A stretch of 64,000 nucleotides of DNA from Gonocerus acuteangulatus (Eukaryota; Arthropoda; Insecta; Hemiptera; Coreidae): NCBI GenBank assembly GCA_946811695.1, contig OX328125.1:37438734-37502733 (forward strand). Reading direction: 5' to 3'. Each line of letters starts with the position of its first letter. Within the stretch, counting starts at the first letter, position 1. Of this stretch, positions 46,117 through 56,968 are shown in pieces. Below the pieces are notes generated by a model. The model was not told where the DNA came from. It saw only the letters and a list, made by a program, of their open reading frames with translations, and searched no databases. The translations under genes were made by a program, and so were the position numbers.

Positions 46117-46151
<35 letters not shown>
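46117..46151. repeat. (TA)n microsatellite
   Basis: About 17 TA units. Confidence 0.95.
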
Positions 46152-46154
<3 letters not shown>

Positions 46155-46453
46155 AAACAACATAATCAATATATAATTCCAATGAAGGTAGATTTACATT
46201 TATTATAGATTGAGAAATGTTTAAGTATTAAAGAATATATAATTATGTAGTTAGTTTTTCAAGGTTCCCCTGGTTGCCTAACGTGCCAGATTTTCTTGTA
46301 GTAGATACGGGTTCGAAATCCCCTAAAGTTGGGTTGTCATCCACACCTCCCAATTTTTAATGCATTCTGACCCATTGTAGATTATATTCGGCCAACAAAT
46401 TAAAGTTGCCCGAGTTCACAAGATCATTATTTTTACTCAAGACATTAAACAAT

Positions 46454-46456
<3 letters not shown>

Positions 46457-46515
<59 letters not shown>

Positions 46516-46679
46516 GGCGCATCGACATATCGTGGCCATTAGCGCCGGCCTCCAGGGTGCAGCCAGGAATTTTCTCAGCGAGCCTTGAGATGAGAAACTT
46601 TCTGGCGCCGGTGGGGATCGAACCCACCATCTCCCGCTTATGAATCCAGCGCGCTAGCCACTAGACCACGGGAGACCCC
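46457..46679 (-). mobile_element. tRNA-derived SINE, full length
   Basis: On the minus strand the head starts GGGGTCTCCCGTGGTCTAG and carries a good B box (GGTTCGATCCC), with an arm wording TTCATAA that would give a CAU anticodon, so a Met-like tRNA origin is possible. A body follows ('ttcctggctgcaccctgga'), then the shared tail 'ggcgctaatggccacgata' ending 'gatgcgccgt' and about 57 A. A real tRNA gene would end after about 73 bp and lack the tail. RNA polymerase III promoters in the head would drive it. Confidence 0.9.
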
Positions 46680-46792
46680 AACAATAGTTATTGTTTATCT
46701 AGGAGGTTAGAGTAAAAGTATTGACTGCCTAGGCAAGGCTTAAAAATGTACATAACGTATGTATTAATTTCCTGATGAAATTATACTTGCTT

Positions 46793-47230
46793 AGACGTTT
46801 TTAGCACTTTCCTCCAAAGGAATTTTTGAAAAATTGCTTCGAATCTTTATCGACCCTACCTAGTAGACACCGAAAATGACACCCGTTAAAATTTATATAT
46901 ATGTATATACTCATATATATGCTTGTATAGTTTTATATGTGTCAGTTAGCACGATACACGCCAGAGTTTTTGTTTTATCGCCACGAAACGTGGTATGTAG
47001 TATTCCCCCCTGAAACGATTGAACGAGTCCATTAACCAACAAAATCGGTACATCTGAAAAGGGGTTTACTTCGGTGTCAAAGAAGTTATTTGGTAATACC
47101 AGCCGTAATTTTTTTATATTTCAATGAAACTCCGTAGGTATTCGTTGTGCTCAACTAAAGAGAAAAATGTGTTGTAAAAATAAACTAAATTGGTTCATTA
47201 GGAGGGGGGTTACCCCGGACCCAAATTACT
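46793..47230 (-). mobile_element. Family D, reverse copy
   Basis: Complement of the family D end: 'tttagcactttcctccaaag', 'cctagtagacaccgaaaatg', a TA-rich stretch, 'gccagagtttttgttttatc', then 'gaggggggttaccccggacc'. Order matches 55940-56825 reversed. No coding capacity. Confidence 0.8.
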
Positions 47231-47724
47231 AATTTGCTCATCCTGGTCGTAATTTCTGTTGTATTTGTGTCCCCGGAATACTTTTACGATTTTGACATAT
47301 CCTTTTTTGAAAGTCGACGCTTCAACTAATTAAAAACTAATAATTTATTGAAAACATATTGTTATATTGGAGAAAGATACCAAGAAATAATGGTTAAAAT
47401 TGGTTTGAAAGCTCCATTTTTTTGGGAAGATCCTCAGACCTGAACATTCTACAGCCACTTCCTAGAAGACATTTTCATGGTTATGTTATAGCCCTAATGT
47501 AGGGCGAACATCGACTGGAGGGGCACTATCAGAATTGAGTCGTATTATGAATAAGGTAGAAGGGTTGTAAAGATAAAAGGATTCAGGTAGGAAGGAGAGC
47601 TTCAGACTCCAGCAGCGTGATTCAATATAGGCTACCACAAAGCGGAACGTGTTTCGCAGCTTCATTGCTCATACGCTAGGGGAATATTAACTTCATACGT
47701 CGCTATGCTTTTGATCCTCGGATG
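47231..47724. other. Unique sequence, no gene recognised
   Basis: Nothing recognised. Confidence 0.4.
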
Positions 47725-47873
47725 AAGTTTCAGTAGAAGATGAGCCTAATAAGATGAGATGGCAGAGCGGAATAGAAATTGTGGAATGTTAATGAAATAA
47801 GAAGTCTAGGAACGGACTTTTTTTTTAATCTATAAATCGAATGTTTCGACATGCTCTTGGGCAGCCTTCTTCA
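47725..47873 (-). mobile_element. Repeat family X, second subtype, reverse
   Basis: Minus strand: CTGAAGA-A, stem GGCTGC/GCA-T-GTC, then GAAACATTC (47873-47840), followed by the flank with 'cttatttcattaacattcca' and 'caatttctattccgctctg' found also at 37095-37275. Confidence 0.8.
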
Positions 47874-47983
47874 GCTAAAATATAAATATACAGCATTAAA
47901 ATGGAGAATAATCATATCGCACTAGTATTTCTAAAGTGACACAACTCAAAAATCTGTATTATTCACACCTGCATAGTTATGAC

Positions 47984-48753
47984 TAGAGCCCGGAAGTTAG
48001 GCATTTATTTTTGGTTAAAATAGGCAGGCAAAAAGGCTCTTTAAATACTGAAAATAGGCAGTACTGTAATTAAAATAGGCATTTATTAGGAGTGAAAGCA
48101 AAGAGGAATCTTACTCATTATTAATGAAAATATGTATTTTAAATACTCATTCATTTCTTTATTATCAATGTATCACATAATTAGTGTACTTACTCTTAAT
48201 TTCCTTCGTTACAAGGAACAACAAGATGCTTTTTCAAAGTATCAAATGTCATAGACCTCAGAAAAAAATGTTTTTCATCATGGAAAAACTTCCTCTGCAT
48301 TATCTTATCATTTGGAAATCCGGAATCCCAGGTAAACTACACCATTGTCACAGCAAAAGGTGTGTGAGGAAGGAGACGTACTTCTCTCATCCTCTCTCTT
48401 TCCTGCTATTCATTATGCTTGTGCATTCCTTCTACTAAGGAAGGTTCTGTGATTTTTAACCCTTCAATTCCATCCATGGGTTGGGAAAATAAGCTTTCGA
48501 ATAGATATTTGTGACGGCAATATGAAATTTAATTTGTGCAACCTTTTTTGTCTTCGATGAAAAGTGCTTTTTAAAATGTTTAAATCGCAGAAAAAAATTG
48601 CATAACGAGCAAAAAAGGCAACGAAAGCCAAAATAGGCAAAATAAAAATTGTCTCTACACTTCCAAAATGCACGAAAACATACTTATTTCTTTCTGATTC
48701 TTCGATATATCCATTCCGATAAAAAAGGCATTTTGCCTAACTTCCGGGCTCTA
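47984..48753. mobile_element. Non-autonomous hAT-superfamily transposon
   Basis: Ends TAGAGCCCGGAAGTTAGGCA and, on the right, the complement of the same 20 bases. A perfect 8-bp target duplication GTTATGAC flanks them (47976-47983 and 48754-48761); 8-bp duplications are the hallmark of hAT. Several AAATAGGC words cluster near both ends (for example 48019, 48051, 48077 and 48633) and may be subterminal transposase sites. The 770-bp interior has an 84-codon open stretch (48184-48438) with no transposase motif I can identify, so mobilisation would need a transposase in trans. Intact target sites suggest moderate age. Confidence 0.92.
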
Positions 48754-48761
48754 GTTATGAC

Positions 48762-50678
48762 TATGGAAGACATGGCAAATATATCTTTATCAACCATCAA
48801 AACTGTATGTAGCTACAGAGCTTGTACACCAGAGGGCACTTGTGTCACTCTTCCTGTCTTAATGCTATTCCTTCTACATAGGCAAGAAGGACACATTTTC
48901 AGTTGAGTTTTATTTTGAGTTGTCTAATTTTAGAAATACTATTGCGATATTTTATTTAACATATTTTTACGATTCCTGATCGCACGTTCATTGAAACGAA
49001 AAAAATGATAAGACAATTAGAAAATAAAACTAGTTTTGATGTTAATTATCTAAATAACATTATATTATTGTAAAGCCAATTAAGAGAATAATTAATTTTT
49101 TTTCTATGAAGGAATATTTCCTGATGATTTGAAAATTGCCAAGATAAAGTGGATGTAGAAATGCCAAAAAAATAAAAAAATTGCAAATTTTCAGCCAGTA
49201 GCGATTTTACCTATTATACTAAATATTTGAGCAAGCTGTAAGTGCAATATCATTATGCTGGGTTGAACAAAAAGGCAATCTTCACAGAATCAATTCTCGA
49301 TGTATTGTGGAGCAGTTTTCTTCTATTTCCTTCCTCCAAAATTAAGAATCCCGCTGAGCAAATGTGTCATTAAATTGAAAATACAAAGCACATGTTACAC
49401 AATTCAAGAATTTCTTGTGATGGATTAAGCATTCACACTGGCTTCCTGAGTTAAATCTATAAATGTATTATTTAAATTATTGTTAGTAATTAATATTATT
49501 ATATGACGTGTCCGTATCTCAATTACAATTTTTTTTTTTTTAAAGGATACTCTATTCTATTCTATATGCATATGAAGTGGAAAAAGTTTTATTGTTCACC
49601 TGATATGCAGAAAAAAAAGGTTTTATAACCTATTTTCATGATTTAATTCTTTTTTTTTTGCCTATCTTTTTTTTATTATTCTCTATAGTTATTGTGAATA
49701 TTTATTTTCTAAATGGAGAATAAATAAATAAAGGAAATAATATTATACATTAGGACTGAAATAAAGACAAATCAACTCAAGATAATTAAGTAATATCATT
49801 AATATTATTGTATGAAATATAATACCTACTAGTTCCTACTCGTATTTCCTTGGAAAATAAACATTGATAAAATTCTTGCTGGAACTAATATAATGAAAAA
49901 AGTATTCAAAGAATGTTTGTTGAATAAAGGAACATATTAAGGGAATGTTTGTTTTTCATATGAAAGCATTTTATTTTTTAAAGCATTATACCTATTACTA
50001 ATATTTGGCCAAAATATTATAATTCCATTAGAAGATTAAATAGTCTCCGCAGTTTTATACATCACTTTCAACATATTAAGAGCCTTGAAGAAAATCAGAA
50101 ATAATTCCCACTTCATGTTTTTATTGAGAATATCCTTCTTTCTAATAAACCATTTTCTCATTTCAATGGAAAACTAAAAATAAATTAAATTCTGTCCCAA
50201 ACCATTTGTTGTTGCTCTGGATGTTTCGCCCCCCCCCCCCTCATTTCTATATAACTTAATATCGAGTCAAATATCACCCGGTTAATATAATATCTAAAGA
50301 ACTTGATCTCTAGGTACTCATCAACACAAATAAGTTCCTTCGGGAGGGACCCTAACTGCGCAAAGGTGGTAGCAGAGGGAACCCCCCATTCAATAAGACC
50401 AAACTGCATTTTTAATGAACACTAGAGGATACAAAAGTGACTAATTCTTACATAACATACCGCTAGACATCGCAAAAAGCTTTCACTGCGGTGGCATTCA
50501 GAATAGAAGCGAAGAAATAGTCTTGTCACGAAAGCGGATCACAGGCCACGAGGCATGCCGGCCGGATGTCGCAAAAGTGGCGATCATTCTCGAAAGGGTT
50601 AATAAGCTTTTATTCTTTTTCTTTTTTCTGTAAGTTATTTGTATTAATCTGTTCATATAAGTATTTTAGTTATAAATA
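48762..50678. other. AT-rich sequence without recognisable gene
   Basis: Mostly AT-rich; a C-run lies at 50230-50240. A slightly GC-richer part (50320-50580) has no domain. Confidence 0.45.
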
Positions 50679-50679
50679 T

Positions 50680-51021
50680 CAGGCTGTACCGTATGAAATG
50701 TCAGTTTTGGACTTGCCGACTTCCTTCAAATGTCTTGAAACTGTCGTGGCTCCTACTCCGAGTTCTTTTGCATATTCCCTTGTGCTTGTTGAAGGACAAG
50801 CTTCAACCCTTTCTTTCAGGTGGTCATTGTCAAGCTTGGTTTCTGGCCTTCCTCGCTCCTCGTTGTCAAGGTCAAAATTTCCACTTCGAAACCTGGAAAA
50901 CCACCGGTAAGCATTTCGTTCATTCACCGTTCCCTGTGTTAATGTTTATACACGCCTCAGCAGCGCTATGACCGAGCTTAAATTCATAACGAAAAATAAT
51001 ACGGATTTCCGTTGAAGTCAT
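50680..51021 (-). pseudogene. Mariner transposase N-terminal remnant
   Basis: Starts ATG at 51021 and reads IRIIFRYEFKLGHSAAEA, a first helix-turn-helix typical of mariner. A frameshift and stop follow near 50930. The next frame continues NERNAYRWFSRFRSGNFDL, ERGRPETKLDNDHLKERVE and GVGATTVSRHLKEVGK, the second helix-turn-helix and linker. In intact mariners a DD34D catalytic domain of about 200 residues follows; here the gene runs into the transposon end instead. It is closest in wording to the SETMAR/cecropia-type mariners, from memory. It can bind no more than DNA at best. Confidence 0.9.
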
Positions 51022-51139
51022 AATTTAAGTTTTATTTTTTTCTCAGAGGATCGTTCTCACAACACAGTACGCAAGTTACTGATTAAATAATAGGAATAAA
51101 AGAGCTTTAATTCTATATGAATAACAATGATGTTTGTAA

Positions 51140-51261
51140 ATAATGAAATAAAAGTCCGTCACGCAGGAGCTGCATAACTAAGCATTTTCCTCAGTTCAAT
51201 CATTTGCTAATTGAACGGTATATACCACTTTTCGTGAAGAAAAAACAAAAACTCTGGCCGC

Positions 51262-51352
<91 letters not shown>

Positions 51353-51505
51353 TATGTATGATATATATCAATTTTAACGGGGGTCATTTTCGGTGTCTAC
51401 TAGGTGGGATCGATAAAGATTTGAAGAAAGTTTTTAAAAATTCCGTCATGAGTGCAACCTCAATAGCTAATTTCCTTCGGAGGAAAGTGCTAAAAAAGGA
51501 TTAAA
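51140..51505 (+). mobile_element. Family D fragment nested in the mariner
   Basis: Begins 'aagtccgtcacgcaggagct' (also at 55689) and jumps to 'tttgctaattgaacggtata', then a CA/TA microsatellite (51267-51346), then 'aacgggggtcattttcggtg' to 'ggaggaaagtgctaaaa'. The middle of family D as seen at 55940-56540 is missing, so this is an internally deleted copy. Confidence 0.82.
51267..51346. repeat. Compound (CA)n(TA)n microsatellite
   Basis: About 15 CA units pass into about 25 TA units, inside the family D copy. Confidence 0.95.
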
Positions 51506-51551
51506 TCGCAAAGTAAAGAAAACTGACATTTCATATGGTAGTACAGCCTGA

Positions 51552-52404
51552 TTGTAAGCAGGCACCCCTTTGTTTAGGACAATACCCAAAAACAAAGCAT
51601 GTAAATAAATATAAAGTTACTTTAACTATTCCTTGTTACTTAATTAATTATTTTGAACAGATCATGTGTCTAACTTTTCGCCAACCCTGGCTAAGTCAAG
51701 AGCAAAAGGGCTAAAGGTATGTAGAAAGGTGCATCAACTGATTATTCATAGATTCCGAATGTGATGGGATACTTAGAGAGGCTCAGAATCTGCACTATGT
51801 ACTAATCTGACAAAAATTGAGATTAACGATTCCATTTGGGAGGAAATGGCGATAATGAAAGACATCTGTTGATGAGAAGAGCCCTGCTGAATTATACATT
51901 AGGTTAAAAGCTGAGAGGATTCTGTGAAGGCAAGTATGGAGGCCTCAGCTGGCCCTCAGAATGATTCAATAGAAGCCTATAGAGCCCTCTGTCCAGACCC
52001 ACAGCCTACGTGTCCCCCTGCCCTATAGCCCTATCCAAGTCGAATACTAATTCCAGTTCTTCTTTATCTTCCAAGAGGAATTGCCAAAGGAAGAAAAAGG
52101 AATTCCCCCAAACATTAGAAATACCTTTACCAACAAATGTCATGAAAATAATGACAGAAAAAAATGGTAAAGCAATTACTTTATTCTTGTAAAACGATCG
52201 AAAAGAATAGAATATATTTTAAGTCCTAGAAACTCATGACTTAAATTCGGACGCGTCATAAAATATAATTACAGATAACTATTTAAACAATATCTTTAGG
52301 TAAATGATTAACGGTTACTTTACCGTATTTAGACCAAGTCTCGGAAAAAAAATATCCTCTATTTTAAGTAAACCGAATGTTAAGGTGGCTTTTAGCGCGG
52401 TTCC
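51552..52404. other. Unique sequence with a GC-richer part
   Basis: 51880-52130 is GC-richer; a 60-codon open stretch at 52010-52192 has no domain. Confidence 0.4.
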
Positions 52405-52527
52405 TCCCTCCCCCATAGGGAGGAACCCCGCTTATAGGGTTGATACAATGAAACAATCCGGAAGTGCCGACTAGAAAATTTCGCATTTCAGAACCCCTAG
52501 AGAGCGAAAATAACGGTGGTTCAAATT

Positions 52528-52622
<95 letters not shown>

Positions 52623-53225
52623 CTGTTCGCTCTCTAGCTAGAAGACGAATGGTCCGATTTTGATGGAATTTGGTACAAAAATCCTTCGTCCAATTTGAAA
52701 GGTCAAGTTCGTTAACCAGCAAAATCCGCCTACTGGAAGATGGCGTTTGGGGCGAAATTCGCGCAAAAAAAATCGTAACGCTTACGTTTTTGAGTTCATA
52801 AGCTTCTAAGTACTCGTTTTATATGACTCCTGGGCTACGAAAACGAATGAAACCATTTTCAAGGCGATAGCTTTAACCGTTTTCGAGAAAATTGGAAAAA
52901 TATTTTTTGAATACCGTTTTTGGTTTGGGTACTTAGAATCATGGGATTCAGTTGAAACATTTTCTGCATGTTCTACTTTCATCAAAACTAATATGTTGAA
53001 ATTTTGGTTACATTTGGAGTTAAGGAAGGGTTAGAATAAAATATTTTATTAACAGACTTAAAAAGTTTTGGTAACTTTGTATATTTTCCTTAATATCTCG
53101 AAAAAGGTTGAGAATCTTGGTAAACGAAAGAATACCATTAGAAAGCTTACTAAATGCTCTACAAAAAAGGTTCTGATGAAAGTTTTGATTAGGCGATGTC
53201 AATCGGAGAAATAAGTGCTTAAAAC
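52405..53225 (+). mobile_element. Family A, long copy
   Basis: Collinear with 43863-44640, with (TA)n tracts at 52531-52568 and 52578-52618 in the same place. Shared words: 'caatccggaagtgccgacta', 'tttgtctgttcgctctctag', 'gatggcgtttggggcgaaat' and 'gagaaataagtgcttaaaac'. The two long copies differ throughout, so they are old. Confidence 0.85.
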
Positions 53226-53689
53226 ATTAAAGTAATTGATTTTGCTTATTCGAACTGTTCTTTTTGTCTGTTTTTATTCCTTGTTATTTTTTAATTGCTT
53301 ATAGTTGGATAATGTATTTTACAATAAAACAGATTAGGCAAAATAAGAAAAACAATTCATTGTTAGAAATATAGCTTGCCAAGAGAAAAAGATTCGATGA
53401 CGTCTTTTGAATATTTTCAATTGCCTTTATGCTGTTGGTTTTTTTATTTTATTTTTTAATTGATTTTATCTGTAGAATTATTACTATAGTAAAAGAACAC
53501 AGGAATGTGTGAAAATATTTGATATTTTCCAATTCGTTGAAACGTATGAAATGAAGTATCGGTAGAAGAGGATTCTAGGGTCTTGCGGACCTGACCCCAG
53601 GTATAAACCCTTTGAACAAAGGCCGAGGAAAATATTATCTGTTTCTATTCTATGCTTTTCAAATGAGAATAGGGATATGAACAGGAACC
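53226..53689. other. AT-rich sequence without recognisable gene
   Basis: A short patch near 53585-53630 resembles part of 2850-2870 ('ccaggtataaaccct'), too short to call a family. Confidence 0.4.
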
Positions 53690-53852
53690 GGGGTCTCCCG
53701 TGGTCTAATGGCTAGCGCCTTGGATTCATAAGCGGGAGATGGTGGGTTCGATTCCCAACCTCCGGCAGGAATTTTATCATCCCACGGCTCGCTGGTGAAA
53801 TTCCTCGCTACACCCTGGATGTCGGCGCTAATGACCTAGATGTAGATGTGCC

Positions 53853-53919
<67 letters not shown>
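53690..53919 (+). mobile_element. tRNA-derived SINE, plus copy
   Basis: Head GGGGTCTCCCGTGGTCTAAT with B box GGTTCGATTCC, the body word 'cgctacaccctggatg', the shared tail 'ggcgctaatgacctagatg' ending 'gatgtgccgt', and about 65 A. It is similar to the reverse copy at 46457-46679 along its length. The poly-A ends 8 bp before the Penelope-like fragment, so the SINE probably landed in or next to it. The very long A tail suggests a fairly young insertion. Confidence 0.9.
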
Positions 53920-53920
<1 letters not shown>

Positions 53921-53942
53921 AACTGGAACCGCGCTAAGATGA

Positions 53943-54137
53943 CGCAGTTCCTGCGAGTCGGACTTTTTAAAAATTCTCCCTCAATTGGCTAATGCTCTCT
54001 GTGACGTCAAGGATAAGATAGACACGGGAAATAAAATCGTATGTGGCCTTTGTTTTGGGTCGTACCTAGGGCAAACTGGTAGGAAACTAAAAATAAGAAC
54101 TAGAGAACGTAAAACCAGGTCGGATTCCGAATTTTAA
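53943..54137 (+). pseudogene. GIY-YIG endonuclease domain fragment
   Basis: 64 codons read SSCESDFLKILPQLANALC then DVKDKIDTGNKIVCGLCF and GSYLGQTGRKLKIRTRE. 'C-G-L-C ... Y-L-G-Q-T-G-R-K-L' is the GIY-YIG signature as found at the C-terminus of Penelope-like proteins, where it nicks the target DNA. The frame stops soon after RTRERKTRS, before the conserved glutamate region, so the domain is truncated. There is no start codon of its own: it is the tail of a longer lost protein. Confidence 0.82.
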
Positions 54138-54572
54138 CAACATTGTCTCGCAGCGGGACGCAGCGAGGCCGACCGTTCACTGTATATTTTACATTGCCGG
54201 AAGAAGGCTGCACAGATGACAAGTTCCTGAGCCCGTGCAATTTAAATAAAAGGACGGACACGTACCAAACTGATATGTTGAGTCACGTCTCTGTGCAGGC
54301 TCTCTCCCGGCTTCCCTTCAGTCAGACCTCAGCAGAGAAGCTGAACTCATAGGTGAGTCGCTCTCCTCTACTTTAGCCATTTCATTTTAATCACTTATGA
54401 CTATTGTTTTCTGTTGTTTGTATTGTATTGTTTTTAATGTTTGTGTTGACGAATCAAAATTATTGTGATTATTTATTTATTATTTTACGTGTAGTTTTAG
54501 GAGCATTTTAATATTAAGAAGATTGCTATTATGCAACTAAAAATGTTTTATTGTATTCATTTTGTCGCAGCT

Positions 54573-54609
54573 CTGAGGATGGTAGCAGGAGCTACCGAAT
54601 GCGCTTAGC
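54573..54609 (+). other. Hammerhead-like motif at the Penelope-like 3' end
   Basis: CTGAGGA, then T, a perfect 6-bp stem GGTAGC/GCTACC with loop AGGA, then GAATGC, a 5-nt loop GCTTA and GCAT. The last part gives a 4-bp stem ATGC/GCAT where stem III of a hammerhead would be. Deviations are GAAT in place of GAAA and the extra T after the first box. It is the most complete fold of the series. Confidence 0.5.
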
Positions 54610-54723
54610 ATGGAAAATAAACTTTTGTGAAGGAACAGGACGTTTTTCATTTACCTAAAGATCTTCCTTCTCTGCCAAGAACCTCAAAGTACTTTTAAAC
54701 AATATCTCTGCAGATTCAACTCA

Positions 54724-54811
54724 GGGTGCCAGTTTTTCATGCCAACTCCATCTCAAGGGTTCAAGTTGTTGAATTGCTTGAGATTGAGTTGACATCAAAA
54801 AGTGGCAACCT
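54724..54811. mobile_element. Small hairpin MITE
   Basis: Arms of about 34 bp ('gccagtttttcatgccaact' and 'ccatctcaag' against their complements) with several mismatches, around a 19-nt loop. No coding sequence; target duplication unclear. Confidence 0.65.
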
Positions 54812-54900
54812 TTTCAGACTAAGATTTTTGGAAAAATGCTGTCACACATTTTTCTTATGGTCGCCTAACCGGTATTTTAAGTCATACTTCAACCCATAGG

Positions 54901-54960
54901 CATTTCTTGCTGAAAAAGGCTGCCAAAGAGCCTTCCGAAACGTACAAAATATAGGTCCCC
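54901..54960 (+). mobile_element. Repeat family X end, diverged
   Basis: CTGAAAA-A-GGCTGCCAAAG then 'ccttccgaaacgtacaaaat' at 54910-54948. The first box has A for G. A C-run follows. Confidence 0.6.
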
Positions 54961-55682
54961 CCCCCCGAAATCCGAAATATTGTTAGCCCAAGTTATCCTT
55001 GACTTGTTCTATACTTTTGTATAACTATAGTACTCAACGATAGTCAATAGACAAATTTTCTTGCAGTAGTTTTTTCTTTCAATAAAACCACTCTAACACT
55101 AAATCATTATTTAGAGATTTATATAAACGCTATTGCTGCAATTATAGACGGACGAGATTGTAGGGCCGAAGCCTAGTGATCAGACAGGCCACTAATTGGG
55201 CGGGTTGAAAAATTAAGATTATTATCGGACCAAAAGTCCAATTTAGAAGGGATGTGTGTCTCGTGGAGGCCGATGGGGTTATTAGAAACAAATCTGAAAC
55301 CTTCCCTCATCCACCAAAAAAAGTCCCGGGGTTCTGAAGCCATCTGCTGACTAGCATTAGCCCCTATCTGAGAAACCAACCCTGCAAAAAGTCAAGGTGC
55401 TTTCCCTCCCTCCCCCGACTACCACCACATCCAGGGCAAGGAAACTCCTCAAATATTAAAATAGAACCTAACGCTCCATTTACGCAGCTAAAAGTGACAA
55501 GCCCTTCCATGATGTCTTTTACTTTTTATCCTCCTTTCTTTTTTTCTCCTTTCCATTATCTCGTTCAACCGGGCGACCAGGTGGCAAGTATTACTTTTAG
55601 CTGGAATCAATTTTTTATTCTTTTATTTATTGATTAATTAATACTATGGTTTCTACATCGCTATAGTTGATGGTGATGTTGG
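54961..55682. other. Unique sequence with a GC-richer island
   Basis: 55140-55520 is GC-richer and not repeated. It is open on the minus strand for 68 codons (55173-55379) with no recognised domain. It could be a conserved non-coding element. Confidence 0.35.
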
Positions 55683-56632
55683 TTGAATAAAGTCCGTCGC
55701 GCAGGAGCTGCATAACTAAGCACTTTCCTCAGAATTTGGGTAGTGTAGACTGCTTTCCAGAACAATTTGCTTAAAATATCCTACATAAATAAAATAAAAA
55801 CATGAATAGTTCTCTTTTATATTTGTAATGAGTAACTGATCAATTATTAATTTGCTTCCAGAGCTATGTTTACACATGGTACCTATTACACTACGTAATA
55901 AATACAAAAAAACCTCATAGTATCGTATTTTGATCTAACGCAGGAACAGGATACAGTCACTTTAGTGGTAGAAAGCGCTCCTTGCGACGGCTTTGTGAAC
56001 CTACGTCTGGCGGGCTTTTCTATTGAAATATATTACAAATTAAACCCCCGCTTTCCGATTGACCGATTCAGCTCATTTTTACAACACTTCTTTCTCATGA
56101 GTTACCCAAGACGTATACCGCGTTTCGTTACAATACAGCAGAAATTACGACCGGTATGAGTATATTAGGAATTTGGGTCCGGAGTAAACCCCCCCTTCTA
56201 ATGAACCGATTTAGTTTATTTTTACAACACATATTAACCTGTGGATTACCACTACGAATACCGAGTTTCGTCGAAATATACCAAACATCACGGCTGGTAG
56301 TGGCGAATTGGTATTGTGGGTCCGGAGTAAACCCCTCCTTCTAATGAACCGATTTACCGGTTCATTTACCGGATGAACCGGTTCATTTTTATATCTCACT
56401 TTTCTCTCTATATTAACACTACGAATACCAAGTTTCGTTGAAATATAACAAATATTACGGCTGACATAGTCAAATTAGTGTTTTGGGTTCGGGGTAAACC
56501 CCCCCCCCCTTCCGGTGGACCGACTTTGGTGGTTAACGAACTCGTTCAATCGTTTGCTAATTGAATGCTATTTACCAAGTTTTGTGACGAAAAAACAAAA
56601 CTCTGGCCGCTATCGTGTTAACAGACATATAT

Positions 56633-56693
<61 letters not shown>

Positions 56694-56825
56694 AATTTTA
56701 ACGGGGGTCATTTTCGGTGTCTACTAGGTAGGATCGATAAAGATTTGAAGAAATTTTTTAAAAATTCCGTCATGAGTCCAACCTCAATAGCTACTTTCCT
56801 TCGGAGGAAAGTGCTAAAAGGGAGA
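55683..56825 (+). mobile_element. Family D, longest copy
   Basis: Starts 'gaataaagtccgtcgcgcag', and from about 55940 runs through a tandem block of about four units of 143-165 bp (near 56035-56515), marked by the returning words 'gtaaaccccc', 'ccgattta' and 'taccaagtttcgt'. Then come 'caatcgtttgctaattgaat', a (TA)n tract at 56638-56690 and the end 'aacgggggtcattttcggtg' to 'ggaggaaagtgctaaaa'. Related to 46793-47230 and 51140-51505. Stretch 55736-55940 may be an unrelated insertion. Confidence 0.8.
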
Positions 56826-56964
56826 TGAAACTATAGTCTCATTGTCCAAGTTAATTTCCATTATGCATCTTCGGTGTAAATTAATTCTCTAGAATTGTAG
56901 ATACTTCTTTTCCTCCGATTCTGCAAAGTCAATGTTCCTTTAGAAAAACGTTTATTCATTACCA

Positions 56965-56968
<4 letters not shown>

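Larger units (their letters stand above)
50679..51551 (-). mobile_element. Mariner-family transposon, deleted and interrupted
   Basis: Left end TCAGGCTGTACCGTATGAAA and the reversed right end TCAGGCTGTAC-TA-CCATATGAAA, each followed by TGTCAGTTTT, mark inverted ends at about 50679 and 51551. TA precedes the left one. Inside is a minus-strand mariner transposase N-terminus that runs straight into the left end, so the catalytic part is deleted. A family D fragment (51140-51505) lies between the right end and the gene start, so it was inserted later. Total length 873 bp. Confidence 0.82.
53927..54660 (+). mobile_element. Penelope-like element, 3' part
   Basis: Contains the end of a Penelope-like protein (53943-54137) and about 500 bp of 3' non-coding sequence ending with a hammerhead-like motif (54573-54609). 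Penelope-like elements are known to carry GIY-YIG endonuclease domains and, in many animals, hammerhead motifs in their terminal repeats, so the two signals support each other. The reverse transcriptase part is absent upstream, where the SINE lies. Confidence 0.78.

Noticed and set aside
46603..46679. A functional tRNA gene on the minus strand
   Set aside because: The anticodon stem does not pair properly, and the head continues into a SINE body and tail; the same holds for 53690-53765.
50566..50971. Plus-strand frames of 92-114 codons
   Set aside because: Shadows of the minus-strand mariner transposase remnant.
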